From Pseudomonadota bacterium (GTDB lineage Bacteria; Actinomycetota; Actinomycetes; Actinomycetales; Cellulomonadaceae): a stretch of 39,533 nt of DNA. The notes under the pieces are model-generated. The model ran no database searches. It was not told the origin of the DNA and was given only the letters and a program-made list of their open reading frames with translations. This document shows positions 26,198-33,898 of this stretch, one piece after another; position 1 is the stretch's first letter, and each line of letters begins with the position of its first letter. The position numbers and the translations under genes were made by a program. The DNA is taken from contig JAKBFW010000006.1 in NCBI GenBank assembly GCA_021833345.1, positions 1 through 39,533 on the forward strand, read 5' to 3'.

Positions 26198-27184
26198 ATG
26201 CCTGGACGTGACCGTCTGCTCGCTTTGCTCGTCGCGGTGCTGTGGGGACTGAACTTTCCGGCGATCCACCTGTCGCTCGCGCAGTTCCCGCCGTTCTTCC
26301 TGGTGGCGCTGCGCTTCTCTCTCATCGCGGTCCCCGTCGTGGTGCTTGTCCCGCGACCCGTCGTGCCGTGGCGCTGGCTGCTCGGGTACGGCATCGGCTT
26401 CGGCGTCCTCCAGTTCGCGTTCCTCTACCTCGCGATGGACGTCGGCATGCCGACAGGTCTCGCATCCCTCGTGCTGCAGTCCTCGGCCCCGTTCACCGTG
26501 CTCCTCGGTGCCGTCCTGCTCGGCGAGCGGCTCACCGCGCGTCGCACGGTCGGCATCGGCATCGCCGTGCTGGGTCTCGGCGGGATCGCACTCCAGCGGG
26601 CGGACGTGGGCGGGCGGGCGATGCTCGTCCCGGTCCTGCTGACCCTGCTCGGCGGGTTCGGCTGGGCCGTCGGCAACCTCTGCAACAGGAAGGCCGCCGC
26701 GGACAGCCCGTGGCGACTGGTGCTCTGGATGGCGGTCATCCCGCCGGTGCCGATGCTCGCGCTGTCGCTGGTCGTCGACGGGCCCGCCGCCATCGGCCGC
26801 TCGCTCAGGACGCTCGGCTCGCCCGCGGCCGTCCCGGCGCTCGGCGGCCTGCTCTACACCGTGCTGATCGCGACCCTCGCGGGCTCGGGGATCTGGACCG
26901 CGCTCATGGCCCGGCACCCGTCCGGCACGGTCGCACCGTTCTCGATGCTCGTCCCCGTGGTCGGGATCGCGGCGTCCTGGCTCGTCCTGCACGAGAGACC
27001 GACATCCGGCGAGCTGGTCCTCGGCGTGGTCGTCCTCGGCGGCGTCCTGGTCGCAGGGGTCGGACCGCGGCGGGGTGCGGGCGAGGTCAGTCGGTGGCGA
27101 CGACCAACGCCGTGGCCAGTGCTGCCACGCCTTCGCCGCGCCCGGTCAGTCCCAGCCCGTCCGTCGTCGTCGCCGACACCGTGA
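26198..27184 (+). CDS. EamA-family (DMT superfamily) transporter
   Basis: A 328-residue integral membrane protein with ten predicted helices in two EamA repeats, the layout of drug/metabolite exporters; '[29 protein letters not shown]' opens the first repeat and '[20 protein letters not shown]' the second. The substrate is unknown; members export amino acids or other small metabolites. The ATG at 26198 starts just before helix 1; longer in-frame starts at 26048 are antisense to lysR. The last 35 residues are Arg/Pro-rich, follow the last helix, and are read through the antisense strand of ispF: the two genes overlap by 98 bp. An EamA-LysR divergent pair suggests effector-induced export. Confidence 0.9.
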   Translation: MPGRDRLLALLVAVLWGLNFPAIHLSLAQFPPFFLVALRFSLIAVPVVVLVPRPVVPWRWLLGYGIGFGVLQFAFLYLAMDVGMPTGLASLVLQSSAPFTVLLGAVLLGERLTARRTVGIGIAVLGLGGIALQRADVGGRAMLVPVLLTLLGGFGWAVGNLCNRKAAADSPWRLVLWMAVIPPVPMLALSLVVDGPAAIGRSLRTLGSPAAVPALGGLLYTVLIATLAGSGIWTALMARHPSGTVAPFSMLVPVVGIAASWLVLHERPTSGELVLGVVVLGGVLVAGVGPRRGAGEVSRWRRPTPWPVLPRLRRARSVPARPSSSPTP

Positions 27185-27572
27185 CCGGTGCACCGATCGC
27201 GGCGCCGAGGACTTCCTCGGCCTCGGCCCGTCGAGCTCCGATCCTGGGCCGCGCGGCGATGACCTGCACCGCCACGTTCCCGATCTCGTAGCCCGCGGCT
27301 CGGACCCGCCGCGCGGCCTCAGCCAGCAGCACCGCACCGGCCGCACCCGCCCAGGCCGGCTCGGAGGTGCCGAAGTTCGACCCGAGGTCCCCGATCCCGG
27401 CCGCGGAGAGCAGGGCGTCGGCCGCAGCGTGCGCCACGGCGTCCGCGTCGGAGTGCCCGTCCAGGGCGCGCTCCCCCGGCCACTCGAGGCCCGCGAGATG
27501 CAGCACCCGGGACGAGTCCACCGACGCGTACGCATGCACGTCGACGCCGATCCCGATGCGCGGGAGGATCAC
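27087..27572 (-). CDS. ispF: 2-C-methyl-D-erythritol 2,4-cyclodiphosphate synthase
   Basis: A 161-residue enzyme of the MEP isoprenoid pathway that cyclises CDP-methylerythritol 2-phosphate with loss of CMP. The metal-binding 'GVDVHAY' (Asp11, His13), the conserved '[13 protein letters not shown]' with its His, and the '[14 protein letters not shown]' loop near the C-terminus are intact. The GTG at 27572 overlaps the ispD stop (GTGA), so it is translated by coupling. Its end overlaps the EamA gene by 98 bp on the other strand. In M. tuberculosis cysS follows; here it does not. Confidence 0.95.
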   Translation of the reverse strand: MILPRIGIGVDVHAYASVDSSRVLHLAGLEWPGERALDGHSDADAVAHAAADALLSAAGIGDLGSNFGTSEPAWAGAAGAVLLAEAARRVRAAGYEIGNVAVQVIAARPRIGARRAEAEEVLGAAIGAPVTVSATTTDGLGLTGRGEGVAALATALVVATD

Positions 27573-28408
27573 GACACGGCCTCGTCGACCGAACCGGCGT
27601 CGTTCTCGGCCGGTTCGCGATCCACCGCTGCCGGCGATCGGCGCTCCGACCGCAAGGTGGCGAGTGCGGCGTCCACCTGCTCGAGCTCGTCGACGGCGAG
27701 GTGACCGGTCAGCGCCAGCTCCGCAGCCGCGAGGTCCCGCCGCGTCGTGATCTTGAACGCGTCCTCGGCGCCGTCCACGAGCCAGACCGCCACCCCGATG
27801 GCCTCGACGAGCGCAGCGTCGTCGGTCGCCGCCGTCGCCTCGCTCGCCGCACGGACGAGCCCGGCGACGTGCGCACGGTCGACCAGCTCGCGGGAGAAAC
27901 CCTGCGGCGTCTGCACCGCACGCAGCCGTTCCCTGCTGACCGTGGCCAGCACGGGAGCACCGTCGCCCGAGACCTGCCCGACCTGCTTGATGGTGTCGCT
28001 GACCGGCACCCCGGGAACGACCGCCCGATGCCCCGATCGCACGGCATCGGCGACCCGGGCGACGAGCGACGGCGGGACGAGCGCGCGCGCGGCGTCGTGG
28101 ATCAAGACCACGTCGATCGCCTGCGGAAGGACGGCGAGACCCGCGGCGACCGAGGCCTGACGACTGACCCCACCCTCGACGACCGTGACGGGAACCGGGA
28201 GGTCCTCGGCGGCGAGCAGTCGCGCCACGTCGTCGGCACGCTCCCGGGGGGCCGTGACGACCAGGAGGTCGACGGCGCCGGATGCGACCAGCCGGCGGGC
28301 GGCGTGGGCCACGAGCGAGCGGCCGCACAGGTCGACCAGCGCCTTCGGCTCGTCGCGCCCGAGCCGCGCGCCCGAGCCGGCAGCGGTGAGGATCGCAGCA
28401 GTGGTCAT
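27569..28408 (-). CDS. ispD: 2-C-methyl-D-erythritol 4-phosphate cytidylyltransferase
   Basis: A 279-residue MEP-pathway enzyme that couples MEP to CTP. The nucleotide-binding '[11 protein letters not shown]' loop and the downstream Lys of 'EPKALV' are at the N-terminus, with '[10 protein letters not shown]' and '[10 protein letters not shown]' in the core. About 40 residues beyond the usual core form a charged C-terminal tail rich in Glu and Arg, longer than in E. coli IspD. It is 41 bp after carD and overlaps ispF, so carD-ispD-ispF is one unit as in other actinobacteria. Confidence 0.95.
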   Translation of the reverse strand: MTTAAILTAAGSGARLGRDEPKALVDLCGRSLVAHAARRLVASGAVDLLVVTAPRERADDVARLLAAEDLPVPVTVVEGGVSRQASVAAGLAVLPQAIDVVLIHDAARALVPPSLVARVADAVRSGHRAVVPGVPVSDTIKQVGQVSGDGAPVLATVSRERLRAVQTPQGFSRELVDRAHVAGLVRAASEATAATDDAALVEAIGVAVWLVDGAEDAFKITTRRDLAAAELALTGHLAVDELEQVDAALATLRSERRSPAAVDREPAENDAGSVDEAVS

Positions 28409-28449
28409 GACGTCTCCGTCGCGGGCGTCCCGGTGGGCGTCCGGCCCGG

Positions 28450-28932
28450 TCAGGAGGCGAGGACCTCGTCGAGGATGGCTTCCGCCTTCTCCTCTTCGGT
28501 GTGCTCGGCGAGCGCGAGCTCGGAGACGAGGATCTGGCGCGCCTTGGCGAGCATGCGCTTCTCGCCGGCCGAGAGGCCGCGGTCGGCATCCCGACGCGAC
28601 AGGTCACGGACGACCTCGGCGACCTTGATGACGTCGCCCGAGGCCAGCTTCTCCAGGTTCGCCTTGTACCGACGCGACCAGTTGGTGGGTTCCTCGGTGT
28701 ACGGAGCGCGAAGCACCTCGAACACCTTGTCGAGACCCTCCTGGCCGACGACGTCGCGCACACCGACGAGGTCGACGTTCTCCGCGGGCACCTCGATCGT
28801 CAGATCTCCTTGCGCAACCTTCAGCTTGAGGTAGAGCTTGTCCTCTCCGCGGATGGTCCTGGTCTTGATCTCCTCGATCAGCGCGGCGCCGTGGTGCGGG
28901 TAGACAACGGTCTCGCCTACTGTGAAAGTCAT
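28450..28932 (-). CDS. carD: CarD family RNA polymerase-binding regulator
   Basis: A 160-residue protein. The N-terminal Tudor-like domain ('[20 protein letters not shown]') binds the RNA polymerase beta subunit, and the C-terminal helical domain has '[28 protein letters not shown]' including the Trp that wedges open the -10 region of promoters in M. tuberculosis. It is probably essential and stabilises open complexes, above all at rRNA promoters. AAAGGGGA precedes the ATG at 28932. ispD follows 41 bp downstream. The -10 TAAGAT lies 28 bp upstream. Confidence 0.96.
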   Translation of the reverse strand: MTFTVGETVVYPHHGAALIEEIKTRTIRGEDKLYLKLKVAQGDLTIEVPAENVDLVGVRDVVGQEGLDKVFEVLRAPYTEEPTNWSRRYKANLEKLASGDVIKVAEVVRDLSRRDADRGLSAGEKRMLAKARQILVSELALAEHTEEEKAEAILDEVLAS

Positions 28933-28960
28933 GTGGAGATTTCCCCTTTCGCGGAACTCG

Positions 28961-28966
28961 ATCTTA
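28961..28966 (-). promoter_or_regulatory. -10 element of the carD promoter
   Basis: TAAGAT on the minus strand, 28 bp before the carD ATG, leaving a leader of about 20 bases that holds the ribosome site. The -35 is weak. Confidence 0.5.
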
Positions 28967-29300
28967 CCACGCCGCTGACGGGGGCCTTTACCCTCCCATG
29001 ACCCTTCCGAGGGTGTTGTTGCAGGTCAGCGGCACCGGGCGGGCGAGAGGAGCCGGGCACGGGCCGGGGCCGTCGGGAACAGAGCAGGGCACGGAGGCGG
29101 CGAACGAGCCGGGCACGGGCAGCGCACGGGCCTTCCGACGCCGTAGCCCCGCCCGCCGTGCGCTGATCACGGCCGGCCGCGTCGGCGCACTATGATGCGC
29201 GTGGTTGACCTGCCCGATCAGGCGTCCGCCCCGGGGCCCTGCGGCCCCGTCGCCTCGACAGGCCAGCCCTCCACCGGCCCGACCCTCACGAGGAGCCACC
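28967..29300. other. Intergenic region between carD and the lipoprotein gene
   Basis: A 368-bp gap between divergent genes (28933-29300) with the carD promoter at its left end. Apart from that it holds a possible ACCCT/AGGGT mini-hairpin near 29000, a TATGAT -10 for the lipoprotein gene at 29191, and a CGGGGCC/GGCCCCG leader hairpin at 29232-29249. The middle part (about 29030-29180) shows no gene or signal that I recognise. Confidence 0.6.
29191..29196 (+). promoter_or_regulatory. -10 element of the lipoprotein gene
   Basis: TATGAT matches five of six consensus bases and gives a leader of about 98 bases to the GTG at 29301, with a perfect 7-bp stem and CTGC loop at 29232-29249. The -35 region is not obvious. 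Confidence 0.45.
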
Positions 29301-29843
29301 GTGACCGCCTTGCGACCGACCCTGTCCGCTCGCCCCCGAGCCCGGACGGTGCTGATGCCGGCGATCGCCCTCGGTGCTCTTCTGCTCGCAGGGTGCTCGG
29401 CGACGAACCCGATCACGACCGCGAAGGCCTACAGCGCCTCCGACGGCGTCCGGGTCGACCTCGCGACCGGCCTGACCGCGGAGAACCTCATGATCCTCAC
29501 CGCGCAGAAGGGTGCGCCCGGCACCCTCCTGGGCGCACTCACCAACAACGGCACGGTCTCCGACACCGTCACGCTCACGCCCGACGGCGCTTCGCCCGTG
29601 ACCGTTCATGTCGGCGCCGGCCAGACCGTCCTGCTGTCGCCCCGGTCGGCGCAGGTCACCGAGGTCGGCATCACCAGGACCGCCGTCTCCATCTCCGCCG
29701 TCACGGTCCCCCCGGGCGCGGTGGCGTCGGTGCAGCTCGTGTCGGGGACCGGGGGCGCCCACACGGTGTCGGTGCCGGTCCTCGACGGGTCGCTCCCTGA
29801 GTACTCGACACTCGTGCCGACCCAGGCTCCGACGCAGGGCTGA
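29301..29843 (+). CDS. Putative secreted lipoprotein
   Basis: A 180-residue protein of unknown function. The N-terminus has a basic stretch, a hydrophobic core and the lipobox 'LLLAGC' with the acylated Cys at 32, so it should be anchored to the outside of the membrane. The rest is beta-rich, with alternating Thr/Val strands ('VSDTVTLTPDGASPVTVHVGAG', 'AVSISAVTVPPGAVASVQLVSG'), and has an immunoglobulin-like feel, but I recognise no family. The GTG at 29301 follows AGGAG by five bases. The last codons and the stop lie in a 24-bp tandem duplication. It diverges from carD and converges on pstB. Confidence 0.75.
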   Translation: MTALRPTLSARPRARTVLMPAIALGALLLAGCSATNPITTAKAYSASDGVRVDLATGLTAENLMILTAQKGAPGTLLGALTNNGTVSDTVTLTPDGASPVTVHVGAGQTVLLSPRSAQVTEVGITRTAVSISAVTVPPGAVASVQLVSGTGGAHTVSVPVLDGSLPEYSTLVPTQAPTQG

Positions 29844-29872
29844 TCCGCGGCTCCGACGCACGGCTGATCCGC
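29825..29872 (+). repeat. 24-bp tandem duplication across the lipoprotein stop codon
   Basis: Units 29825-29848 and 29849-29872 differ at one base. Each unit contains the TGA in the same reading frame (29841-29843 and 29865-29867), so the duplication is invisible to the protein but supplies a second in-frame stop. Confidence 0.8.
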
Positions 29873-29890
29873 TCGACCGCAGGGTCGAGC
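29871..29890 (+). terminator. Hairpin after the lipoprotein gene
   Basis: GCTCGACC (29871-29878) pairs perfectly with GGTCGAGC (29883-29890) around a GCAG loop. It lies 27 bp past the stop codon. Confidence 0.65.
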
Positions 29891-29977
29891 CATCCTCCGC
29901 CGAGGTCGCGCGCGCCCGACGGCGGCGCCCCGGCGGACCGTGGTGCGTCCGACCGGGGTCGCGTCACACCGTCGCGA

Positions 29978-30754
29978 TCACCCGAAACGACCGGAGATGT
30001 AGTCCTCGGTCGCCTGCTGCGACGGCGAGGAGAACATCGTCGCGGTGGAGTCCATCTCGATGAGGCGCCCGGGCGATCCGGTACCGGCGATGTTGAAGAA
30101 CGCGGTCCGCTCGGAGACCCGAGCGGCCTGCTGCATGTTGTGCGTCACGATGACGATCGTGTAGTCGTTCTTGAGGTCGTGGATCAGGTCCTCGATCGCG
30201 AGCGTCGAGATCGGGTCCAACGCCGAGCAGGGCTCGTCCATGAGCAGCACCTGCGGGCGCACCGCGATCGCGCGTGCGATGCACAGCCGCTGCTGCTGGC
30301 CACCGGAGAGGCTCGCGCCGGGCTTCTGGAGGCGGTCCTTGACCTCGTTCCAGAGGTTGGCCCCGACCAGCGACCGCTCGACCGACTCACTCAGCTCGGC
30401 CTTGTTCTTGACCCCGTTGAGCCGCAGCCCGGCCGCCACGTTGTCGAACACCGACATCGTGGGGAACGGGTTCGGTCGCTGGAACACCATGCCGACCGTC
30501 CGGCGCACGGCGACCGGGTCGACGTCCTTGCCGTAGAGGTCGAGGCCGTCGAGGTTCACCTCACCCTCGACCCGGGTGCCCGGGAGCACCTCGTGCATCC
30601 GGTTGAGCGTCCGGAGGAACGTCGACTTGCCGCAGCCGGACGGGCCGATGAACGCCGTCACCGAGCGTGCCTCGATGCTCATGGTGACGCCCTCCACGGC
30701 ACGGAACTGCCCGTAGTAGACGTTGAGGTCCTTGACGTCGATGCGCTTGGCCAC
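29978..30754 (-). CDS. pstB: Phosphate ABC transporter ATP-binding protein
   Basis: A 258-residue ATPase of the high-affinity phosphate importer. Walker A 'GPSGCGKST' (37-45), '[11 protein letters not shown]' in the PstB-specific Q-loop region, signature 'LSGGQQQR', '[12 protein letters not shown]' and the H loop '[12 protein letters not shown]' are intact. The GTG at 30754 has AAAGGAG nine bases upstream. pstS, pstC and pstA are absent; between it and regX3 lie only a 23-codon ORF and the regulatory repeats. So the rest of the transporter is elsewhere or lost. Its promoter region carries GTTCACC repeats at 30964-30992. Confidence 0.96.
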   Translation of the reverse strand: MAKRIDVKDLNVYYGQFRAVEGVTMSIEARSVTAFIGPSGCGKSTFLRTLNRMHEVLPGTRVEGEVNLDGLDLYGKDVDPVAVRRTVGMVFQRPNPFPTMSVFDNVAAGLRLNGVKNKAELSESVERSLVGANLWNEVKDRLQKPGASLSGGQQQRLCIARAIAVRPQVLLMDEPCSALDPISTLAIEDLIHDLKNDYTIVIVTHNMQQAARVSERTAFFNIAGTGSPGRLIEMDSTATMFSSPSQQATEDYISGRFG

Positions 30755-30783
30755 GGCCTGCGCTCCTTTCCTGGGGACGTCCG

Positions 30784-30789
30784 ACGGTA
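30784..30789 (-). promoter_or_regulatory. Possible secondary -10 directly before pstB
   Basis: TACCGT on the minus strand, about 30 bp before the pstB GTG, leaving a short leader with the AAAGGAG site. The -35 is weak, so this is tentative. Confidence 0.25.
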
Positions 30790-30796
30790 GCGGTGT

Positions 30797-30819
30797 CCGG
30801 TCCCGGTCGCCAGGACCGG
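30797..30819 (-). repeat. Hairpin between the leader-like ORF and pstB
   Basis: CCGGTCC (30797-30803) pairs with GGACCGG (30813-30819) around a 9-base loop. It starts 11 bp after the stop of the 23-codon ORF and lies 42 bp before the pstB start. It has no T-tract. Confidence 0.5.
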
Positions 30820-30830
30820 CCCGGTGAAGA

Positions 30831-30902
30831 TCACGCCGTGACGGGGCCGACGCTCGCGGTGGGCCGCAGCCCGGTCGTGCGCGTGGTCGTCGTGCTCGCC
30901 AT
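30831..30902 (-). CDS. Short Thr-rich ORF (23 codons), possible leader peptide or gene remnant
   Basis: ATG at 30902 follows GAAGGA by five bases, a better ribosome site than many real genes here have. The product is 23 residues, 7 of them Thr, in the order '[14 protein letters not shown]' plus nine more. A -10-like TACCCT lies at 30927-30932. A hairpin follows its stop and then pstB. It may be a leader peptide or the remnant of a PstA or PstC N-terminus; PstA proteins often start with such Thr-rich stretches. Nothing proves translation. Confidence 0.4.
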   Translation of the reverse strand: MASTTTTRTTGLRPTASVGPVTA

Positions 30903-30963
30903 CACGATCCTTCCGTCCGCTCCGGCAGGGTAGGGACCACAGGTGTCCGGTTCGCCTGGTCGA

Positions 30964-30992
30964 GGTGAACGCACGGTGAACTGATCGCGAAC
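30964..30992 (-). promoter_or_regulatory. PHO-box-like triple repeat upstream of pstB
   Basis: On the minus strand GTTCGCG (30986-30992), GTTCACC (30975-30981) and GTTCACC (30964-30970) start exactly 11 bp apart. GTTCACC units in 11-bp phase are the known PHO box of Streptomyces PhoP, and RegX3-type regulators recognise similar repeats. RegX3 is encoded next to it. Confidence 0.8.
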
Positions 30993-31026
30993 GGAGTGCG
31001 GCGAGCGGTCGTCCGCCATCGCCGGC

Positions 31027-31770
31027 TCACTGCCGGCCGGACATGACGACCCCGTCGCCACCGCCGCGCCCCGCGGCATCGTCATCCACCAGCTTGTACC
31101 CGAGCCCGCGGACCGTCAGGAGGAGCAGCGGCGCGGCGGGGTCCTCCTCGATCTTGGCCCGCACGCGCTTCACGTGGACGTCGAGGGTCTTGGTGTCACC
31201 GACGTAGTTCGACCCCCAGACCCGGTCGATGAGCTGTCCCCGGGTGAGCACCCGGCCGGCGTTCCGCATGAGGAACTCGAGCAGCTCGAACTCCTTGAGC
31301 GGGAACGCGACCGCGCGGTCGGCGATCGTCACCGTGTGGCGCTCGACGTCGAGCCGTACCGGGCCGACCTCCAGGACTCCCTCGCCGGCGTCGTCGTCCT
31401 CCACCGGCGCCTGCTGACGCCGGAGCACGGCGCGCACGCGCGCCAGCAGCTCGCGGAACGAGTACGGCTTCGTGACGTAGTCGTCGGCACCGATCTCGAG
31501 CCCGACGACCTTGTCGATCTCGCTGTCCTTCGCGGTGAGCATGATGACCGGCACGTTGCTGTGCGCCCGCAGCCGCCGGCACACCTCGGTCCCCGACAGG
31601 CCCGGGAGCATCAGGTCCAGCAGGACGAGGTCGGCACCGTCCGCGTCGAACGCCTCGAGAGCATCGAGCCCGTTGCCGACCGCGATCACCTCGTACCCCT
31701 CGCGGCTGAGCTGGTAGGTCAACGGGTCGCGGTAGGACTCTTCGTCCTCGACGAGCAGGATGCGGGTCAC
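31027..31770 (-). CDS. regX3: RegX3-like response regulator of phosphate starvation
   Basis: A 247-residue OmpR-family regulator. Receiver residues are 'LLVEDEESYRD', Asp52 ('VLLDLMLPG'), 'IMLTAKDSE' and Lys101 ('VTKPYS'). The winged helix has 'FPLKEFELLEFLMRNAGRVLTRGQLIDRVWG' and ends with the canonical 'LDVHVKRVRAKIE' and 'VRGLGYKL'. The sequence is of the RegX3/PhoB type. The GTG at 31770 overlaps the senX3 stop by four bases. It is followed by a 272-bp gap with the PHO-box repeats and pstB. A Gly-rich tail of 17 residues is extra. Confidence 0.93.
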   Translation of the reverse strand: MTRILLVEDEESYRDPLTYQLSREGYEVIAVGNGLDALEAFDADGADLVLLDLMLPGLSGTEVCRRLRAHSNVPVIMLTAKDSEIDKVVGLEIGADDYVTKPYSFRELLARVRAVLRRQQAPVEDDDAGEGVLEVGPVRLDVERHTVTIADRAVAFPLKEFELLEFLMRNAGRVLTRGQLIDRVWGSNYVGDTKTLDVHVKRVRAKIEEDPAAPLLLLTVRGLGYKLVDDDAAGRGGGDGVVMSGRQ

Positions 31771-33011
31771 GCATCCACCTCCTTGGTGAGCGGGGCCTCG
31801 TCGGCCGGCTGCCTCGCAGCACGACGGTCGACGTCGGATGGCGGTACGGGTCCGGCGAGGCCGGGGTCTCCCGACGGGTGCTGCGCGAGGTCCCCTGCTC
31901 CTGCGGGGAGCCGGAGCGTGAACGTGGAGCCGCGCCCGGGACGCGACCAGATCGTGACCTCGCCACCGTGGTCCGCGGCGACGTGCTTGACGATGCTGAG
32001 CCCGAGACCGGTCCCGCCGGTGTCGCGCGAGCGGGCCGGGTCGACCCGGTAGAAGCGCTCGAACACGCGTTCCTGCTCCCGCTCCGCGATGCCGATGCCC
32101 TCGTCGACCACCGCGATCTCGACCAGCCCGGACTCGGTCCGCACCCCCACGCCGACGCGGGTCCCGGCCCCGGAGTAGGCGACGGCGTTGTCGAGCAGGT
32201 TGCGGACCGCGGTGACGAGGAGGCCGTGGTCCCCGTACACGACCACGCCGCGCTCACCGCCGACCTCGAGACGCATCTGCTTCGCCGTCGCGCGCGTCCG
32301 TGCCCGGTCGACCGCCTCGGCGACGACGTCGTCGACGTGGACGAGCGAGGCGCCGTCGAGCGCTCCGGCGACCTGAAGCCGGCTCAGCTCGATGATCTCG
32401 TGGACGAGCGCCGAGAGCCGGATCGCCTCCTGCTGCATCCGGCCGGCGAAGCGCCGCACCGTGTCGGGGTCGTCCGCGGCGGACTCCACCGTCTCGGCCA
32501 GCAGCGCGAGGGCGCCGACGGGCGTCTTGAGCTCGTGGGACACGTTGACGACGAAGTCGCGCCGGATCGCCTCGAGCCGTCGCGCCTCGGTGCGGTCCTC
32601 GGCGAGCACCAGGAGGAGGCCGGGACCGACGTACGCGACCCGCACCTGCACCATCACCATCCCCCGCCCCACCGGACCGCGCGAGAGCTCGAGCTCCTCG
32701 TCGCGGATCTCGCCCGTGGTCCGCACGTCCGCGATCAGGTCCTGGATCGCCGCGTGCACCAACCGTCCGTCGCGGACGATCCCGAGCGAGTACGCCGGCG
32801 GGCTCGCACGGATGACGCGGTCCGTCTCGTCGAGCACGACGGCGGCCGACCGGAGGACCGCCAGCACGCGGACGAGCCCCTCGTCGAGCTCGCGGGGCTC
32901 TGCGTCGGGGACGGCTCGCTGGGCGCGCTCGCTGAACCGGAACGCCAGGGTCGCCCCGACGCCGGTGAGCAGCCCCAGAAGGCCGGCGAGTACGATCGAG
33001 AATTCGTCCAC
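31767..33011 (-). CDS. senX3: SenX3-like sensor histidine kinase
   Basis: A 414-residue kinase partner of RegX3. It has one N-terminal membrane helix (about 5-25), a PAS-like domain (about 50-140), a dimerisation helix with the phospho-acceptor His159 ('NVSHELKTPVG') and an ATPase domain with 'LLDNAVAYSGAG' and 'GTGLGLSIVKH'. Members lack an extracytoplasmic sensor and respond to phosphate through PhoU and Pst. The GTG at 33011 lies six bases after TACGCT, so the transcript is probably leaderless. The last 40 residues are Pro/Asp-rich. phoU lies divergently 146 bp away. Confidence 0.93.
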   Translation of the reverse strand: MDEFSIVLAGLLGLLTGVGATLAFRFSERAQRAVPDAEPRELDEGLVRVLAVLRSAAVVLDETDRVIRASPPAYSLGIVRDGRLVHAAIQDLIADVRTTGEIRDEELELSRGPVGRGMVMVQVRVAYVGPGLLLVLAEDRTEARRLEAIRRDFVVNVSHELKTPVGALALLAETVESAADDPDTVRRFAGRMQQEAIRLSALVHEIIELSRLQVAGALDGASLVHVDDVVAEAVDRARTRATAKQMRLEVGGERGVVVYGDHGLLVTAVRNLLDNAVAYSGAGTRVGVGVRTESGLVEIAVVDEGIGIAEREQERVFERFYRVDPARSRDTGGTGLGLSIVKHVAADHGGEVTIWSRPGRGSTFTLRLPAGAGDLAQHPSGDPGLAGPVPPSDVDRRAARQPADEAPLTKEVDA

Positions 33012-33017
33012 GCAGCC

Positions 33018-33023
33018 AGCGTA
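33018..33023 (-). promoter_or_regulatory. -10 element of a likely leaderless promoter for senX3
   Basis: TACGCT on the minus strand is followed by six bases and the GTG at 33011. No Shine-Dalgarno sequence is present. Confidence 0.45.
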
Positions 33024-33083
33024 CGGTCACTGTCGGCGGCTACGATGGCGCCCGCTCGGCCCCGCGCGGGTGCGACGTCGGAT

Positions 33084-33112
33084 GTTCACCTGGGCGGTCC
33101 GACCTGTTCACC
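33084..33112 (+). promoter_or_regulatory. PHO-box-like repeats upstream of phoU
   Basis: GTTCACC at 33084-33090 and 33106-33112 start 22 bp apart, i.e. two turns of the 11-bp phase; the middle unit is degenerate. A CACGAT -10-like box follows at 33122-33127, nine bases after the second unit, as in PhoB-type promoters. It lies 46 bp before the phoU ATG. Confidence 0.7.
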
Positions 33113-33157
33113 TCCTGCTGCCACGATTCGGGACAGCAGGACGACGAGAGGGATGAC

Positions 33158-33823
33158 ATGCGGGAGATCTTCGAGGCCGAGCTCCGGCAGCTCGGCGAGG
33201 ACATGGCGACCATGAGCGAGCGGGTCGAGCGGGCCATCACGAGCGCGGGGAACGCCCTGCTCAACGCCGATCTGCAGGTGGCCGAGTCGGTGATCACGGA
33301 CGACCTGGCGATCGACTCGCTCGAGCGCGACCTGGACGAGCGCTGCATCCACCTGCTCGCGCAGCAGCAGCCGGTCGCGACCGACCTTCGGGTCGTCGTC
33401 TCGGCGTTGCGCATGAGCGCGACCCTCGAGCGCATGGGCGACCTCGCACGCCATGTCGCTCAGGTGGCGCGGGGACGCTACCCCCACGAGGCGATCCCGC
33501 CGTCGCTGTCGGGCACCTTCGCCGAGATGCACGACGCCGCGTGCCGGGTCGCCCGGCGCACCACGACCCTGCTCAAGACGCACGACCTTGCCCTCGCCGA
33601 GGACATCGAGCGCGACGACGACCTTCTCGACGCCCTGCACGAGGACACCTTCACCGCGCTTCTCGGCGGCGGCTGGACGGGTACCCCGCAGGAGACCGTC
33701 GACGTCACGCTGCTAGGTCGGTACTACGAGCGGTTCGGCGACCACGGGGTCTCGATCGCCCGGCGCGTGACGTACCTCGTGACCGGGGACTTCGGCGCCG
33801 AGGAGTCCACGCTCGCGCACTGA
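33158..33823 (+). CDS. phoU: Phosphate transport system accessory protein PhoU
   Basis: A 221-residue helical protein with two PhoU repeats; 'LERMGDLARHVAQVAR' and 'YYERFGDHGVSIARRVTYL' are the metal-binding E-x3-D signatures, one per repeat. PhoU keeps the SenX3-RegX3 (PhoR-PhoB) pathway off when phosphate is plentiful. GAGAGGG precedes the ATG at 33158. The PHO-box-like repeats upstream suggest RegX3 control of its own negative regulator. A long terminator follows. Confidence 0.95.
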   Translation: MREIFEAELRQLGEDMATMSERVERAITSAGNALLNADLQVAESVITDDLAIDSLERDLDERCIHLLAQQQPVATDLRVVVSALRMSATLERMGDLARHVAQVARGRYPHEAIPPSLSGTFAEMHDAACRVARRTTTLLKTHDLALAEDIERDDDLLDALHEDTFTALLGGGWTGTPQETVDVTLLGRYYERFGDHGVSIARRVTYLVTGDFGAEESTLAH

Positions 33824-33840
33824 CCGCACCACCACGACGC

Positions 33841-33882
33841 ACGACGACGGGGAGGAGCCTCACGGCTCCTCCCCGTCGTCGT
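33841..33882. terminator. Strong bidirectional terminator between phoU and gpmA
   Basis: A 19-bp perfect stem (33841-33859 with 33864-33882) closes over a TCAC loop between the convergent genes. The outer part is AC/GT-rich and the inner part GC-rich; no T-run follows. Confidence 0.85.
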
Positions 33883-33898
33883 CAGCCGCGCGAAGGGA

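Noticed and set aside
30831-30902. Thr-rich ORF as a thr-operon attenuator leader
   Set aside because: No threonine biosynthesis gene follows, and there is no T-tract terminator or alternative hairpin; pstB follows instead.
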